DNA of 64,000 nucleotides, taken from Psychrobacter immobilis. GTDB lineage: Bacteria; Pseudomonadota; Gammaproteobacteria; Pseudomonadales; Moraxellaceae. The notes beneath the pieces are model-generated. The model made no database searches. It saw only the letters and a program-made list of their open reading frames with translations, and was not told where the DNA came from. The DNA lies in contig NZ_CAJGZM010000004.1 in NCBI RefSeq assembly GCF_904846175.1, positions 248,001 to 312,000 of the forward strand, written 5' to 3'. Positions 23,951 to 34,272 of the stretch are shown in pieces (positions within the stretch are counted from its first letter, which is position 1; every line of letters begins with the position of its first letter). The position numbers and the translations under genes are program-made.

Positions 23951-26161
23951 ATGGCCAGTGAAAAGATTCACACGGATGAACAAATACATTTTAGAACCTG
24001 CAATCTATGCGAAGCAATGTGCGGTATTGAGATAAAGCACGATGGAGCAAAGGTATTGTCGATTAAAGGCGATAAAAACGATCCATTTTCTAAAGGTTAT
24101 ATTTGTCCAAAAGCGACTGCTTTGCAAGACTTGCATGAAGACCCTGACCGTCTGCGTCATCCCGTTGAGAGAACAGCTAACGGCTGGAAAAAGATTAGCT
24201 GGCCTGAGGCGCTCGATAAAGTAGCCGAGGGTATTCAGTCAGTACAGAAAAAACACGGTCAAAATGCTTTCGGTATTTATCTTGGTAATCCCAATGTCCA
24301 TAATTTAGGCGGCATGCTGACGATTAAACATCTATTAAGCAGTATCAAGACGCGCAGTCGTTTTTCTGCGACCTCAGTCGATCAATTACCGCATCATATT
24401 GTTAGCATGCACCTGTTTGGGCATATGCTACGTATCCCTGTGCCTGACATTAATCGAACTCACTATATGCTCATCATTGGCGGCAATCCGTTGGCGTCTA
24501 ATGGCAGTATTATGACCGCACCAAACATGCGCCAAAAGTTAAAAGATATCAAAGCCCGTGATGGCAAAGTAGTAGTGATTGATCCAAGGCGTACCGAAAC
24601 GGCAGACATTGCCAGCAAGCATCATTTTATTCGTCCAGCAACGGATGTTTTATTTTTGCTCGCTATGCTCAATGAAATCTATGCTCAAGGTTACGCGGAC
24701 AAGGCACAGGCTCATAATAGAGCCGCAGCACTGACGCCAGAGCTTGCGCGCTTAGCAGATTTTGCCAAAGACTATAGCGCAGAGTCAGTTGCTGATATTA
24801 CTGGTATTGCGGCAGATGAGATTAAACGACTGGTCAAAGAATTTTGCGAAGCTAAAAGCGCCGTCTGTTACGGGCGCATGGGCGTATCGGTGCAAGAGTT
24901 TGGGTTACTGAGTCAATATCTGATTATGGTGATTAATATTATCACCGGACGTTTAGATGAAGTGGGTGGTCTGATGTTCCCTAATCCTGCGGTAGATGTG
25001 GTCAATAACTCTGGCCCAGGTTATTTAGGTAAACGTCATAGCCGAGTGAGTAACTTGCCTGATTTTAACGGCGATTATCCAGTGGTAGCGATGGGTGATG
25101 AAATGTTGGTAGAAGGTGAGGGTCAAATAAAAGGCTTTATGACGGTGGCTGGCAATCCTGTCCTAAGCACGCCGAATGGTGAAAAGTTGGATAAAGCCTT
25201 TGCCAACTTGGACTTTATGGTCGCGATTGATTATTTCGTTACAGAAACCAGTCGTCATGCCAATATTATCTTGCCGCCGGTATCGCCGCTAGAACGTGAC
25301 CATTATGATGTTACCTTTAATAATTTCGCCGTTCATAATGTGGCTAAATATTCAAAAGCATTGTTTGCTAAGAAAAAAAATGCCAAACACGACTGGCAAA
25401 TCTACTTAGAGTTAGCAAAACGTCTGGATAAAAAAGCGCCGCTTGCGACCAAAATTGAGCGCCGATTGGTTAAGACCTTAGGACCAAAATTTTTGCTTGA
25501 TCAAGGATTAAGACGTGGACCTTATGCTGGCATGACGCTAAATAAACTAAAGAATAATCCGCATGGGTTTGATTTAGGGACGCTCAAAAGAATGCTACCG
25601 CAGGCACTAAAGCATAAAAATAAGAAAATTCATCTTAATGTTGATTTTTATCAAGCAGATTTAGAGCGCGTACAGGCTATGATGCAGGACTATGATCACA
25701 AACAGATTTTACTCATCGGTCGTCGTCATGTACGCAGTAATAACTCGTGGCTGCATAATAGCTATCGGTTGGTAAAAGGCAAACCGCGCTGCACGCTTAT
25801 GCTGCATCCTGAAACTGCCAAAGAATACGGTATCGAAGATGGTCAAAATGTAAAAGTTACCTCGCGCGTTGGTAGTGTAATGATAGTTGCAGAAGTCACG
25901 AACGAGCTGATGCCAAGAGTGGTAAGTATTCCTCACGGCTGGGGACACGGCCGTAAAGGCGTGAAACAAAAGATTGCGCAAGCGCATGCCGGCGTCAGTG
26001 TTAATGACTTGACGGACGATACCTTAATTGACCAGTTAAGTGGCAATGCGGCAGTCAATGGCGTACCTGTACAATTGGAAGCAATCGAGCCAAAAGTGGT
26101 TGATTTGAAGACCATTGATTCTGACGTTGATGCTAATATTAAATCAGGAAGCGCTGCATAG
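23951..26161 (+). CDS. Molybdopterin oxidoreductase, formate dehydrogenase/nitrate reductase-like
   Basis: A 736-residue soluble enzyme of the DMSO reductase superfamily. A [4Fe-4S] site is formed by Cys17, Cys20, Cys24 and Cys52 (CNLCEAMCG ... GYICPKA). The molybdopterin domains contain the family blocks IGGNPLASNGS, KVVVIDPRRTETA, GNPVLSTPNG and, at the end, the guanine dinucleotide-binding domain RRHVRSNNSWLHNS ... HPETAKEYGIEDGQ. No Tat signal is visible, so it should act in the cytoplasm. The substrate cannot be read from sequence. AGGGAG ribosome site. A TetR regulator lies upstream. Confidence 0.88.
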   Translation: MASEKIHTDEQIHFRTCNLCEAMCGIEIKHDGAKVLSIKGDKNDPFSKGYICPKATALQDLHEDPDRLRHPVERTANGWKKISWPEALDKVAEGIQSVQKKHGQNAFGIYLGNPNVHNLGGMLTIKHLLSSIKTRSRFSATSVDQLPHHIVSMHLFGHMLRIPVPDINRTHYMLIIGGNPLASNGSIMTAPNMRQKLKDIKARDGKVVVIDPRRTETADIASKHHFIRPATDVLFLLAMLNEIYAQGYADKAQAHNRAAALTPELARLADFAKDYSAESVADITGIAADEIKRLVKEFCEAKSAVCYGRMGVSVQEFGLLSQYLIMVINIITGRLDEVGGLMFPNPAVDVVNNSGPGYLGKRHSRVSNLPDFNGDYPVVAMGDEMLVEGEGQIKGFMTVAGNPVLSTPNGEKLDKAFANLDFMVAIDYFVTETSRHANIILPPVSPLERDHYDVTFNNFAVHNVAKYSKALFAKKKNAKHDWQIYLELAKRLDKKAPLATKIERRLVKTLGPKFLLDQGLRRGPYAGMTLNKLKNNPHGFDLGTLKRMLPQALKHKNKKIHLNVDFYQADLERVQAMMQDYDHKQILLIGRRHVRSNNSWLHNSYRLVKGKPRCTLMLHPETAKEYGIEDGQNVKVTSRVGSVMIVAEVTNELMPRVVSIPHGWGHGRKGVKQKIAQAHAGVSVNDLTDDTLIDQLSGNAAVNGVPVQLEAIEPKVVDLKTIDSDVDANIKSGSAA

Positions 26162-26194
26162 AACAGCTCTAGAATAAAAGTCTTTAACGTAAAT

Positions 26195-26225
26195 AAGAAA
26201 GGCGCTTATATCAGCGTCTTTTTTG
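26195..26225 (+). terminator. Terminator after the molybdopterin oxidoreductase
   Basis: Stem GGCGCT / AGCGTC (one G-U) with loop TATATC, an A-rich run before it and TTTTTT after it. It overlaps the stop of the convergent dadA-like gene. Confidence 0.75.
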
Positions 26226-27548
26226 CATTGCTTCACCAACAAAATCAAAATCGACTGGCGGTGTCTCACCTTGTATTAGTAAACTAAGAGCCTTTGCGGA
26301 GCCGCAAGCATGGGTCCAGCCAAGTGTGCCATGACCAGTATTTAGCCATAAATTATCGAAGCTAGCGTCTATATTGTGACTACCATGCCAGACTTGACCC
26401 CTATGCGCGCGTCCTATTAACGGCACATTTGATGGGGTCATCGGTCGCAGTCCTGTCCAATATTGGACAGAATTAGCAATAATGCCTTTGGGAAATAATT
26501 GCTGCACACGGCGAGTAATGGCTTCACAACGTATGTTATTTAAATCCAAATTGTAGCCGTTAAATTCTGCCGTGCCAGCCACGCGTAATTTGTCACCGAG
26601 GCGTGAGGTGACCAATTTGAACTCATCATCGATGAGACTGACGAAGGGTGCCAGATGCGGCGCGCGGGGATTGATTTGATAAGTAGCCGAGTAGCCTTTA
26701 GCGGGAAAGATAGGCAGATGCATATTCAGTGGCTTCATCAGCGCTACGCTATAACTGCCAAGCGCTAGTACATGGCTATCCGCACTAAAAGTCTGCGCGT
26801 TTTCACCCTTGGGTCGAATAGTAATACTATGGATATGCGGGCTAGTAGAGTCGGTGTCCGCATTTAACGCCAAAATCTCGGTATCATATAAGAACTGCAC
26901 GCCAACTTCGACGCAGCGCTCGGCTAAGCGCTGGGTAAATAAATGGGCATTACCTGATTCATCACGACTGGTATAAGTTGCGCCTTTGAGCTTATGGGCA
27001 ATAGGGTAGAGCGCGGGCTCGAGGCTGACGGCATTATTGATATCAATAATATGGCGCTCACAGCCTAACTCTTGCATGCGCTTAGTTGGTGCAATGGCGG
27101 CATCAAACTCAGCTTGGTTGGTATAAAAATGCATGATGCCGCGCGTTTGCTGCTCATAATCAATACCGATATCAGCACGCAGCTGTTGTAGTGTATTTCG
27201 TGAATATAAACCTAAGCGTACCATTTGTACCAAATTGGCATTGGCTCGTTCTGCGCGGCATTCTTTTAAAAAATGCATCGCCCACTTAAGCTGCGCCTTA
27301 TCAGCACGCAAGCGATATAGCAGCGGCGCATCCTCGCGAAACAGCCATTTAAGGGCTTTCATTGGGGCAGCAGGATTTGCCCAAGGCGTTGCATGCGAGA
27401 CAGATATTTGCCCACCATTGGCAAATGAGGTTTGCATACCTGCGTCTGACTCACGTTCAATGACGGTTACATCGTAGCCTGCTTGGCGAAGATACCATGC
27501 GGTGGTCACGCCCACCACACCCGCTCCGAGTACCGCAATATGACTCAT
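26211..27548 (-). CDS. dadA: D-amino acid dehydrogenase
   Basis: FAD enzyme that oxidises D-amino acids (mainly D-alanine) to keto acids and feeds electrons to the respiratory chain. 445 residues. The N-terminal FAD motif GAGVVGVTTAWYL, the DadA-type segment SFANGGQISVSHATPWANP, and the C-terminal YWTGLRPMTPSNVPLIG and NTGHGTLGWTHACGS are all present. No alanine racemase gene is next to it here. Its upstream neighbour ygfZ is on the same strand, 74 bp away, so they may be cotranscribed. Confidence 0.93.
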   Translation of the reverse strand: MSHIAVLGAGVVGVTTAWYLRQAGYDVTVIERESDAGMQTSFANGGQISVSHATPWANPAAPMKALKWLFREDAPLLYRLRADKAQLKWAMHFLKECRAERANANLVQMVRLGLYSRNTLQQLRADIGIDYEQQTRGIMHFYTNQAEFDAAIAPTKRMQELGCERHIIDINNAVSLEPALYPIAHKLKGATYTSRDESGNAHLFTQRLAERCVEVGVQFLYDTEILALNADTDSTSPHIHSITIRPKGENAQTFSADSHVLALGSYSVALMKPLNMHLPIFPAKGYSATYQINPRAPHLAPFVSLIDDEFKLVTSRLGDKLRVAGTAEFNGYNLDLNNIRCEAITRRVQQLFPKGIIANSVQYWTGLRPMTPSNVPLIGRAHRGQVWHGSHNIDASFDNLWLNTGHGTLGWTHACGSAKALSLLIQGETPPVDFDFVGEAMQKRR

Positions 27549-27622
27549 AAATTGCTCTGCTGGGTTCTTAGTAAAAGTGCTTTAAATAGTGCTTACTGTT
27601 TCTTGTTATTGATTACTTCGCA

Positions 27623-28363
27623 TTATTTTTGGCGGGCGACATCCGCTTGCAGTGCTGGCGGTAAGTCTAATATCGTAAGCTCGCTATCCGCTATATGTTC
27701 TGGACGGGCGACGACCAATGCCTTAAAGCCACTCTCATCTGCAATCGCATTGACCACTTGGATTTTATCGAGCTTGTCACCTGCTGCTGGTACGTCGCCT
27801 GTCCCGCTAACATAATTTAAAAAGGCTTTTGGCGCCGCTTTAAAATAAATACGGGCAATGACTTCTTGACCAAGGTAGCAGCCTTTATCGTAATCCATAC
27901 CGCCGCGCTGATGCAGCCGTAGCTCTTGCGGCTGAAACAGACCTTGTGTGGCAGCAACTATCCAATAGTTACCGATTGCGAGACTCGCTTGCATCCACGC
28001 TTGGGTGTCTGCTGGCGTGTTATGTTCCTGTTTATGGCTAAAGGTTGGCAACCCATCAACCACGCAAGGATAAATCGGCATTGGTGCACTAATGTCAAAT
28101 TTTGAAAAGGCGCCAAACTTTTTTAAATGGGCTTGGAAAGCCTCAACGCAATCGGCACTGATAACCACATCATAATGTTTTTCGTCTTGTTTTTTTATCC
28201 ATAGACCAAAATCAATGCGACCTTTTAAATTGCTAAGCGCCGTTGCTTGATAACTGAGTCCGAGCTTGGTGACATCAGAGGTCAATTGTCCTTGTAAGAA
28301 TTTTTCCGCGTCTTCACCTTGAATGGTTAGCTGAGCAAATTGTGGCAGTGTTGATTGAGTCAT
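27623..28363 (-). CDS. ygfZ: Folate-binding protein YgfZ (iron-sulfur cluster repair)
   Basis: A 246-residue relative of the GcvT aminomethyltransferase fold. YgfZ helps assemble or repair some Fe-S enzymes in a folate-dependent way. The signature K-G-C-Y-x-G-Q-E appears as DKGCYLGQEVIAR, with the conserved Cys, and the N-terminal FLQGQLTSDV is the family's usual opening. Somewhat shorter than the E. coli protein (326). ATG 28363. Upstream of dadA on the same strand. Confidence 0.92.
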   Translation of the reverse strand: MTQSTLPQFAQLTIQGEDAEKFLQGQLTSDVTKLGLSYQATALSNLKGRIDFGLWIKKQDEKHYDVVISADCVEAFQAHLKKFGAFSKFDISAPMPIYPCVVDGLPTFSHKQEHNTPADTQAWMQASLAIGNYWIVAATQGLFQPQELRLHQRGGMDYDKGCYLGQEVIARIYFKAAPKAFLNYVSGTGDVPAAGDKLDKIQVVNAIADESGFKALVVARPEHIADSELTILDLPPALQADVARQK

Positions 28364-28688
28364 TATTGTTGTCCTATTTATCAGTCGCTATAGCCTCAGA
28401 TATTAGGGTTAATACTGAGTTATTAAAGTAGTTGTTAAAATAATGTTTGAGAAATGGTGTTTGAGGTTTTTTACCATCTAAAGGCAAATGGCTATCAAAT
28501 CAAACTTGGTTAAAGCAGAGTACCATAAAAAACCATGTGATAAAAAACGCCTGTTTTAAGAGATAAACGAATGTATCCATTAATCACCGTACGGCGTTTA
28601 CAATCTAAGCGATTGGTTAAAGCTGGCGAGTTACGGTACAATGTTAGCTGTAGAATACACCCAATTTATCACGGCTGACGAGGAAATT
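28364..28688. other. Divergent spacer between ygfZ and phnA
   Basis: 325 bp. It should contain both promoters. The phnA frame is open back to 28641 but has no start with a ribosome site there. Nothing else seen. Confidence 0.4.
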
Positions 28689-29042
28689 ATGAGCTTACCC
28701 AATTGCCCAAAATGCGATGCTGAATATACGTACGAAGATGGTTCGTTACTGGTATGTCCCATGTGTGCTCATGAATGGACCGCGGCTGACACTGATGCGG
28801 CGCAAGCTGAAGAGCAAGATGCGGTCATCCGTGATGCGGTCGGTAATGAGCTGCAAGATGGTGATACCGTCACCGTGATCAAAGACTTAAAGGTCAAAGG
28901 CTCATCAACCATTATCAAAGTCGGCACCAGAGCAAAAGGTATCCGCCTACTGCCCGATGCGTCTGATGGTCATGATATCGACTGTAAACTCGATGGTTAT
29001 GGACCAATGAAGCTGAAATCGTCGGTGGTTAAAAAAGCCTAA
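28689..29042 (+). CDS. PhnA family zinc-ribbon protein
   Basis: A 117-residue protein with an N-terminal zinc ribbon (Cys6, Cys9, Cys23, Cys26: NCPKCD ... VCPMCAHEW) and a C-terminal SH3-like domain ([35 protein letters not shown]). It matches the YjdM/PhnA family, named after the phosphonate operon but not needed for phosphonate use; the role is uncertain. GAGGAAAT at 28680-28687 places the start at ATG 28689. The hemL gene follows 46 bp later on the same strand. Confidence 0.92.
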   Translation: MSLPNCPKCDAEYTYEDGSLLVCPMCAHEWTAADTDAAQAEEQDAVIRDAVGNELQDGDTVTVIKDLKVKGSSTIIKVGTRAKGIRLLPDASDGHDIDCKLDGYGPMKLKSSVVKKA

Positions 29043-29088
29043 TGTATTGTTAATAAAATAAGACCGAATGAATAAGTAGAGAATAATT

Positions 29089-30390
29089 ATGAGTACTAAA
29101 AATGAACAACTTTTTGCGCAAGCACGTAAGCATATTCCTGGCGGCGTAAACTCACCGGTTCGCGCCTTTGCCGGTGTCGGTGGCACGCCTATTTTTATGC
29201 ACCGTGCTAACGGCAGCAAAATCTATGACACCGAAGACAATGCTTATATCGATTATGTCGGCTCTTGGGGTCCGATGATTTTGGGTCATGCGCATCCAAA
29301 AGTCATTGATGCCGTTAAAAAAGCCGCTGATGATGGTTTGAGCTTTGGTACACCAACGCCGTTTGAAACCACTGTTGCCGATAAAATTTGCGAAATTGTC
29401 CCGAGCGTTGAGATGATTCGTATGACCAGCTCTGGTACAGAAGCGACCATGAGCGCGATTCGTTTAGCGCGCGGTTTTACGGAGCGTGACAAAATCGTCA
29501 AATTTGAAGGTTGCTACCATGGTCATTCAGACAGCCTACTGGTAAAAGCGGGCTCGGGTATGCTTGATATTGGTGAACCAACGTCAAAAGGCGTGCCAGC
29601 GGATTTTGCTAAGCATACGATTACCATTCCTTATAATGACCCACAGGCGATTAAAGATTGCTTTGAGAAATGGGGTAGTGAGATTGCTTGCGTGATTGTT
29701 GAACCAATCGCTGGCAACATGAATATGGTCATTCCGAGCCAAGAATTCCATGATACCTTGCGTGCAGAATGTACCGCCAATGGCGCGGTATTGATTTTTG
29801 ATGAAGTAATGACCGGCTTTCGCGTCGGACTTGGCGGTGCACAAGCGCATTTTGGCATTGACCCTGATTTAACCTGCTTTGGTAAAATCATCGGTGCCGG
29901 TTTACCGGTTGGTGCTTTTGGTGGTAAAAAAGAAGTGATGTCTTGTATCGCGCCACTTGGCGGCGTCTATCAAGCGGGTACGTTATCAGGCAACCCATTG
30001 GCAATGCGTGCCGGTATCGCGATGTTTGAAGACTTAACCGTCGATGGTTTTTATGCTGAATTATCAGCGAAAGTAGATCAGCTCGTTGATGGCTTCCAAG
30101 CTGCAGCAGACAAACATGGGATTAATATGCGTACAAATAAATTGGGCGGTATGTTTGGTATGTTCTTTGTTAAAGACAAGGCAACAAACGTACCGCAGAA
30201 TTTCGATGACGTCACCGAGTGCGATATGGACGTATTTAATACCTTCTTCCATGGCATGTTAGATCGCGGTATTTATTTGGCGCCATCGGCTTATGAAGCA
30301 GGCTTTATGTCAATTAAGCATAGTGATGCAGACATTGAAGCCTCCATTAAAGCCGCTGATGATATTTTTGCTGAAATGGCAAAAGCTTAG
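29089..30390 (+). CDS. hemL: Glutamate-1-semialdehyde 2,1-aminomutase
   Basis: PLP enzyme making 5-aminolevulinate from glutamate-1-semialdehyde in the C5 heme pathway; the partner HemA is encoded at 52023. 433 residues, normal length. The opening [20 protein letters not shown], the [17 protein letters not shown] phosphate site and the Schiff-base Lys about 266 in [16 protein letters not shown] are diagnostic. A terminator follows. Ends with TAG. Confidence 0.97.
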   Translation: MSTKNEQLFAQARKHIPGGVNSPVRAFAGVGGTPIFMHRANGSKIYDTEDNAYIDYVGSWGPMILGHAHPKVIDAVKKAADDGLSFGTPTPFETTVADKICEIVPSVEMIRMTSSGTEATMSAIRLARGFTERDKIVKFEGCYHGHSDSLLVKAGSGMLDIGEPTSKGVPADFAKHTITIPYNDPQAIKDCFEKWGSEIACVIVEPIAGNMNMVIPSQEFHDTLRAECTANGAVLIFDEVMTGFRVGLGGAQAHFGIDPDLTCFGKIIGAGLPVGAFGGKKEVMSCIAPLGGVYQAGTLSGNPLAMRAGIAMFEDLTVDGFYAELSAKVDQLVDGFQAAADKHGINMRTNKLGGMFGMFFVKDKATNVPQNFDDVTECDMDVFNTFFHGMLDRGIYLAPSAYEAGFMSIKHSDADIEASIKAADDIFAEMAKA

Positions 30391-30464
30391 TTTAAGAACT
30401 GTTTCAAAACTGTTTAAACACTATTTAAATACGTTAAGAGTATTTGAATCTTAATAGTAAAGAT

Positions 30465-30502
30465 AAAAAGCCAACATGATTCATCATGCTGGCTTTTTTT
30501 TG
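30465..30502 (+). terminator. Terminator after hemL
   Basis: Stem AAAAAGCCA-CATGA / TCATG-TGGCTTTTT with a small loop, one mismatch and eight T residues. Probably bidirectional with the gene ending at 30549. Confidence 0.92.
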
Positions 30503-30548
30503 CTTATTAAATTGAGTTTATTGAATTGAATCTGTTAAATGATGCTTA

Positions 30549-30953
30549 TTAGATTTTATCAAACTTACGGTCTTTTAAGCTGAGTCTGCCGCGTAGCACA
30601 TCGCTATACATGCGAAAGTCGCTGGCAAAGCTCTGTAGAGGGAATTTAAAAGAAGCGGGTTTGTTCTTCTCAAAGAAAAAATGTCCAACCCACGCGCAGG
30701 CATATCCTGCGGCAATACCTTTCAGTAGTGGCTTTGCCGAGCGGTTTTTAACAGATTTTGCCAATCCCAAAAGACCAAAGCTACTACCGGCGAAATGCAA
30801 ACGTCGACAAGCCATGTTTTGATGCTCATTTAAATAAAAATCGTAAAATTTTAGCTTAACTAAACGTTTTACGTAAATAAGATTGCCATGATTAGTTTTT
30901 TTCGTGTCAGTAGACAATTTTGTTTTTGCGGCTTGGGCGGTTGTCTGCTTCAT
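30549..30953 (-). CDS. Mpo1-like / DUF962 membrane protein
   Basis: A 134-residue protein with the DUF962 pattern YDFYLNEHQN..CRRLHFAGSSFGLLGL, then GYACAWVGHFFFEKNKPASFKFPLQSFASDFRM and DVLRGRL. Yeast Mpo1, of the same family, is an Fe-dependent dioxygenase acting on 2-hydroxy fatty acids; the conserved His residues (EHQ, LHF, GHFFFE) are kept. Two short hydrophobic stretches, probably membrane associated. The AAGGAAG ribosome site supports ATG 30953 rather than the open frame up to 31064. Confidence 0.85.
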   Translation of the reverse strand: MKQTTAQAAKTKLSTDTKKTNHGNLIYVKRLVKLKFYDFYLNEHQNMACRRLHFAGSSFGLLGLAKSVKNRSAKPLLKGIAAGYACAWVGHFFFEKNKPASFKFPLQSFASDFRMYSDVLRGRLSLKDRKFDKI

Positions 30954-31484
30954 AACTTTTGCTTCCTTGCAGGGTGTGATTGATTGAGCGTCATCATTCC
31001 GTGATGGACTTAACTGGTGAAAGCTAGTACTTATTGTATATATCGAATGGTATAGATAGAGCATTTATCGATATAAGTAAGTGCTTGTTCTTTCTTACAA
31101 TATACTTATTATTTAACGCAATAGATTGTGTTTTTAATGTAGCAAAGCGCTGCTATGAAAACAAGCAGTAGAAGCTAACTTTAGCATTGTTATTTAATGA
31201 CTGTTTAGCTAAGGTTTAATGCAGGTTGACTTAGTTTATCCAAGCGCTTACTTGCCTTGTTAATACTGTGTTTAGCGATGGTAGCCGCTTACTTGCCACT
31301 GTTTGGCATAAATGCTTTAATGACAAAACTGGCCGTGCTTAACTTGCTATGCTTGGCGGCGTTTGAATAGCACGGCGCTATAGTTTCGAGCAATGACAGT
31401 GATAGTTAAAAACACTTTCTTTGTTAAATAACTCAGCTCTTTTAATGATTTTCTCTTTTATCTGACACGGTAACGATCTCGCTT
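30954..31484. other. Divergent spacer between DUF962 and ppx genes
   Basis: 531 bp. A 12-mer CGCTTACTTGCC occurs twice (31245-31256 and 31286-31297), preceded in both cases by GTTTAGC. The function is unknown. No ORF or RNA gene is convincing. Confidence 0.4.
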
Positions 31485-33020
31485 ATGCCCAAAGACTACC
31501 TGAAAAACCCACCACTTGCAGATGATGAAATGATGGCAGCCATTGATATTGGTTCCAATAGTTTTCATCTAGCTATTGCGCGCCTCGACCATGGTGAGGT
31601 GCGAAAAGTGGTGTCTATGTCTGAAAAGGTGCAGCTCGCTGCCGGACTCGATGAGAATAATATTTTGGGCGCTGCTGCTGAAAAGCGCGGTCTTGAATGT
31701 TTAAGTCGCTTTGTCGCGCGTTTGGATTCGGTGCCGCCTGAGCGTATTCGTGTCGTCGCGACCAACGCCTTACGCCAAGCCAAAAACGCCAATGACTTTA
31801 TCACCCGTGCCAACAAAATTTTGCCCAAACCGATTGAGATTATCGCCGGACGTGAAGAGGCGCGCTTGATTTATTTGGGCGTCTCGCACACTAATGCTAG
31901 TAGTGACAAACGCTTGGTCGTTGATATTGGTGGTGGTTCGACAGAGTTTATCATTGGGCAAGAGTTCGATCCGTTATTGACCGAAAGCTTACAGATGGGC
32001 TGTGTCGCTTTTACTCAAAAGTATTTTGCGGACGGCTTGATTACCAAAGAAGCTTTTAATAATGCTATCTCAGCTGCGCGTAAAGAAGTGCTGGCGATTA
32101 ATGGCCGCTATCAAAAAGTGGGCTGGAGTAGTGTCGTTGGCTCGAGTGGCACGATTAAAGCGGTTCGCAACGTCCTTGTCTCAAAAGGCTGGGCGGATGA
32201 GCAAGAGCGTATTACCTATAAAGGCGTTAAAAAGTTAGAAAAATTATTGCTTAAAATTGGCAACGTTGATGATATAGACTTAGAAGGCGTCAAAGAGCAC
32301 CGTAAAGCGGTCTTCCCAGCGGGCGTTGCGGTACTGCGTGCCATCATGAAGGTGTTGAGCATTGAAACCATGGTTTACTCAGATGGCGCGCTACGCGAAG
32401 GCGTCATGTACGATATGCTTGGCCGCTTTGCTAGCGAAGATGTGCGTGATCGCAGTGTTTTGGCGTTGATAAAGCGTTATTCTGGTGATAAAAAACAAGC
32501 CAAACAAGTGGTCAAAACCAGTCTTACTCTATTTGAGCAAGTCAAAGAAAAGCTTGCACTCACTAGTGAAGATAGCGATTTACTCAGACGGGCGGCGTCC
32601 TTACACGAAATAGGCTTGGCGATTGCGCATAGCGGCTATCATAAGCACAGTGCTTACTTGATTGAATATTCTGATATTCCCGGGTTTTCGCAAGTTGATC
32701 AAAAGCGGATGGCGCAATTGATGCTCAATCATCGTCGTAAGCTTAAAGCTGATATGTTAGAGCAGACCTGTACCATCGGTGGTGATTCGCTCGTTTATCT
32801 GTGTTTGCTGCTACGTCTAGCGGTACTCGCGCATCATAGCCGTAGTGAGTACGAGTTGCCAAAGCTAGCGTTAAAAGTAATTGATAATAATCGCTGGCAA
32901 ATCACGCTTGGAGAGAGTAGTGAGCACTATGCTTTCCTATTATCAGATTTACATACTGAGGTTGAGCAATTCGCTAAATGGGGCGTGAAGCTAAGCGTCG
33001 TTGAGGCCGAATGTGGTTAA
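31485..33020 (+). CDS. ppx: Exopolyphosphatase / GppA-type phosphatase
   Basis: Degrades inorganic polyphosphate or the alarmone pppGpp. 511 residues, the length of the two-domain plus helical C-terminal enzymes. ASKHA fold: AAIDIGSNSFHLAIARL phosphate-1 site, the catalytic-base region GREEARLIYLGV, and VVDIGGGSTEFIIG phosphate-2. The C-terminal HD-like helical part has SLHEIGLAIAHSGYHKHSAYLI and LMLNHRRK. I cannot separate Ppx from GppA by sequence alone. The 11-residue opening (MPKDYLKNPPL) is short and hydrophilic. Confidence 0.88.
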   Translation: MPKDYLKNPPLADDEMMAAIDIGSNSFHLAIARLDHGEVRKVVSMSEKVQLAAGLDENNILGAAAEKRGLECLSRFVARLDSVPPERIRVVATNALRQAKNANDFITRANKILPKPIEIIAGREEARLIYLGVSHTNASSDKRLVVDIGGGSTEFIIGQEFDPLLTESLQMGCVAFTQKYFADGLITKEAFNNAISAARKEVLAINGRYQKVGWSSVVGSSGTIKAVRNVLVSKGWADEQERITYKGVKKLEKLLLKIGNVDDIDLEGVKEHRKAVFPAGVAVLRAIMKVLSIETMVYSDGALREGVMYDMLGRFASEDVRDRSVLALIKRYSGDKKQAKQVVKTSLTLFEQVKEKLALTSEDSDLLRRAASLHEIGLAIAHSGYHKHSAYLIEYSDIPGFSQVDQKRMAQLMLNHRRKLKADMLEQTCTIGGDSLVYLCLLLRLAVLAHHSRSEYELPKLALKVIDNNRWQITLGESSEHYAFLLSDLHTEVEQFAKWGVKLSVVEAECG

Positions 33021-33286
33021 GGCATCAGCGCTGAGCGCTAACCATGATTCTTAATACTGATTCTTAATACTAAGCCGTTACTATTGTAATAATGGCGCTA
33101 CAGATTAACGTAACAAAAGCGGCGTTGTGAGTAATGTCATGCGATTTAAGATGTGCTACTATAGCTTCTATTGAGTTTACAACTGTACTTTGATAATCGA
33201 TTATCCAAAAGCTGATAACAGTATCAACTAACAGTGTCATTATTAAACATCACCACATTATATAGAATTACGAAAGGGAATCGTCT

Positions 33287-34090
33287 ATGAGTACCGTCTG
33301 GGATAGCGTTCAGCTTGCACGGCATGCCAAACGTCCATTATTTATGGACTATGTGAATCAGCTGTTTACCGAATTTGATGAGTTGCATGGCGACCGTGCT
33401 TATGCAGATGATAAAGCTATCCTTGGCGGTCTTGCGCGCCTAGATGGTCAGCCTGTGATGGTGATTGGCCAGCATCGTGGTCGTAGTACGCGTGAGCGTA
33501 TCGCCCATAATTTTGGCATGGCAAACCCCGAAGGCTATCGTAAGGTTATTCGTTTGGTGAAAATGGCTGAGCGTTTTAATATTCCGGTGATGACCTTTGT
33601 CGATACCCAAGGCGCTTACCCCGGTATCGGAGCTGAAGAGCGCGGCCAAGCGCAAGCCATCGCTGAAAGCATCGCTGTGTTTTCTAGCCTAAAAGTACCT
33701 ATCATCGTCACCATTATCGGTGAAGGTGGCTCAGGCGGCGCATTGGCAATAGGCGTTGGCGATAAGGTAAATATGCTACAAAACAGTATTTACTCGGTTA
33801 TCTCTCCTGAAGGCTGTGCGTCTATTTTATGGAAAACTGCTGAAAAAGCCCAAGATGCTAGTGAAGCATTGAAGTTGAATGCCATCAATCTCTATCAAAT
33901 GGGCTTAATTGATGCGGTTATCGACGAAGGCGAGGGCGCACATATTCAGCCGCAGCCAGTGATTATAGCGCTAAAAGCATTAATCGTTGAGCAATTAGAT
34001 GAGCTTAAAGACATGGATGCGCATGAGCGTTGCGAGCTGCGTTATGAGAAATTAAAATCTTTTAACTCAGAAGTGATGTTGCCTTGCTAA
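33287..34090 (+). CDS. accA: Acetyl-CoA carboxylase carboxyltransferase subunit alpha, short form
   Basis: Forms the carboxyltransferase with AccD, moving CO2 from carboxybiotin to acetyl-CoA. The 267-residue product starts where E. coli AccA is at about residue 60 ([13 protein letters not shown]) and lacks the N-terminal helical region. Core blocks [51 protein letters not shown] and [14 protein letters not shown] are kept. The usual TPGAYPG reads TQGAYPG. AAAGGGA 9 bases upstream fixes the start, so the short N-terminus is real and not a miscalled start. From memory, other Moraxellaceae also have short AccA. Confidence 0.93.
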   Translation: MSTVWDSVQLARHAKRPLFMDYVNQLFTEFDELHGDRAYADDKAILGGLARLDGQPVMVIGQHRGRSTRERIAHNFGMANPEGYRKVIRLVKMAERFNIPVMTFVDTQGAYPGIGAEERGQAQAIAESIAVFSSLKVPIIVTIIGEGGSGGALAIGVGDKVNMLQNSIYSVISPEGCASILWKTAEKAQDASEALKLNAINLYQMGLIDAVIDEGEGAHIQPQPVIIALKALIVEQLDELKDMDAHERCELRYEKLKSFNSEVMLPC

Positions 34091-34157
34091 GATTTTATAT
34101 TGCTAAGGTATTTAAACTTAGCTTTTAACGATATCGATTTACGCTTAATGTTAAAAT

Positions 34158-34188
34158 AAAAACGTGTCATTTTATGGCACGTTTTTTT
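34158..34188 (+). terminator. Terminator after accA
   Basis: Stem AACGTGTCAT / ATGGCACGTT with loop TTT, one G-U pair, and seven T residues. Confidence 0.88.
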
Positions 34189-34272
34189 GTGCGGCTTCAT
34201 TTATCCTAGCAAATCTGCATTGGCGTTAAAGTGGTTCGGCTGTTAATAAGTTAAAGATTAATAAGGTTAATA

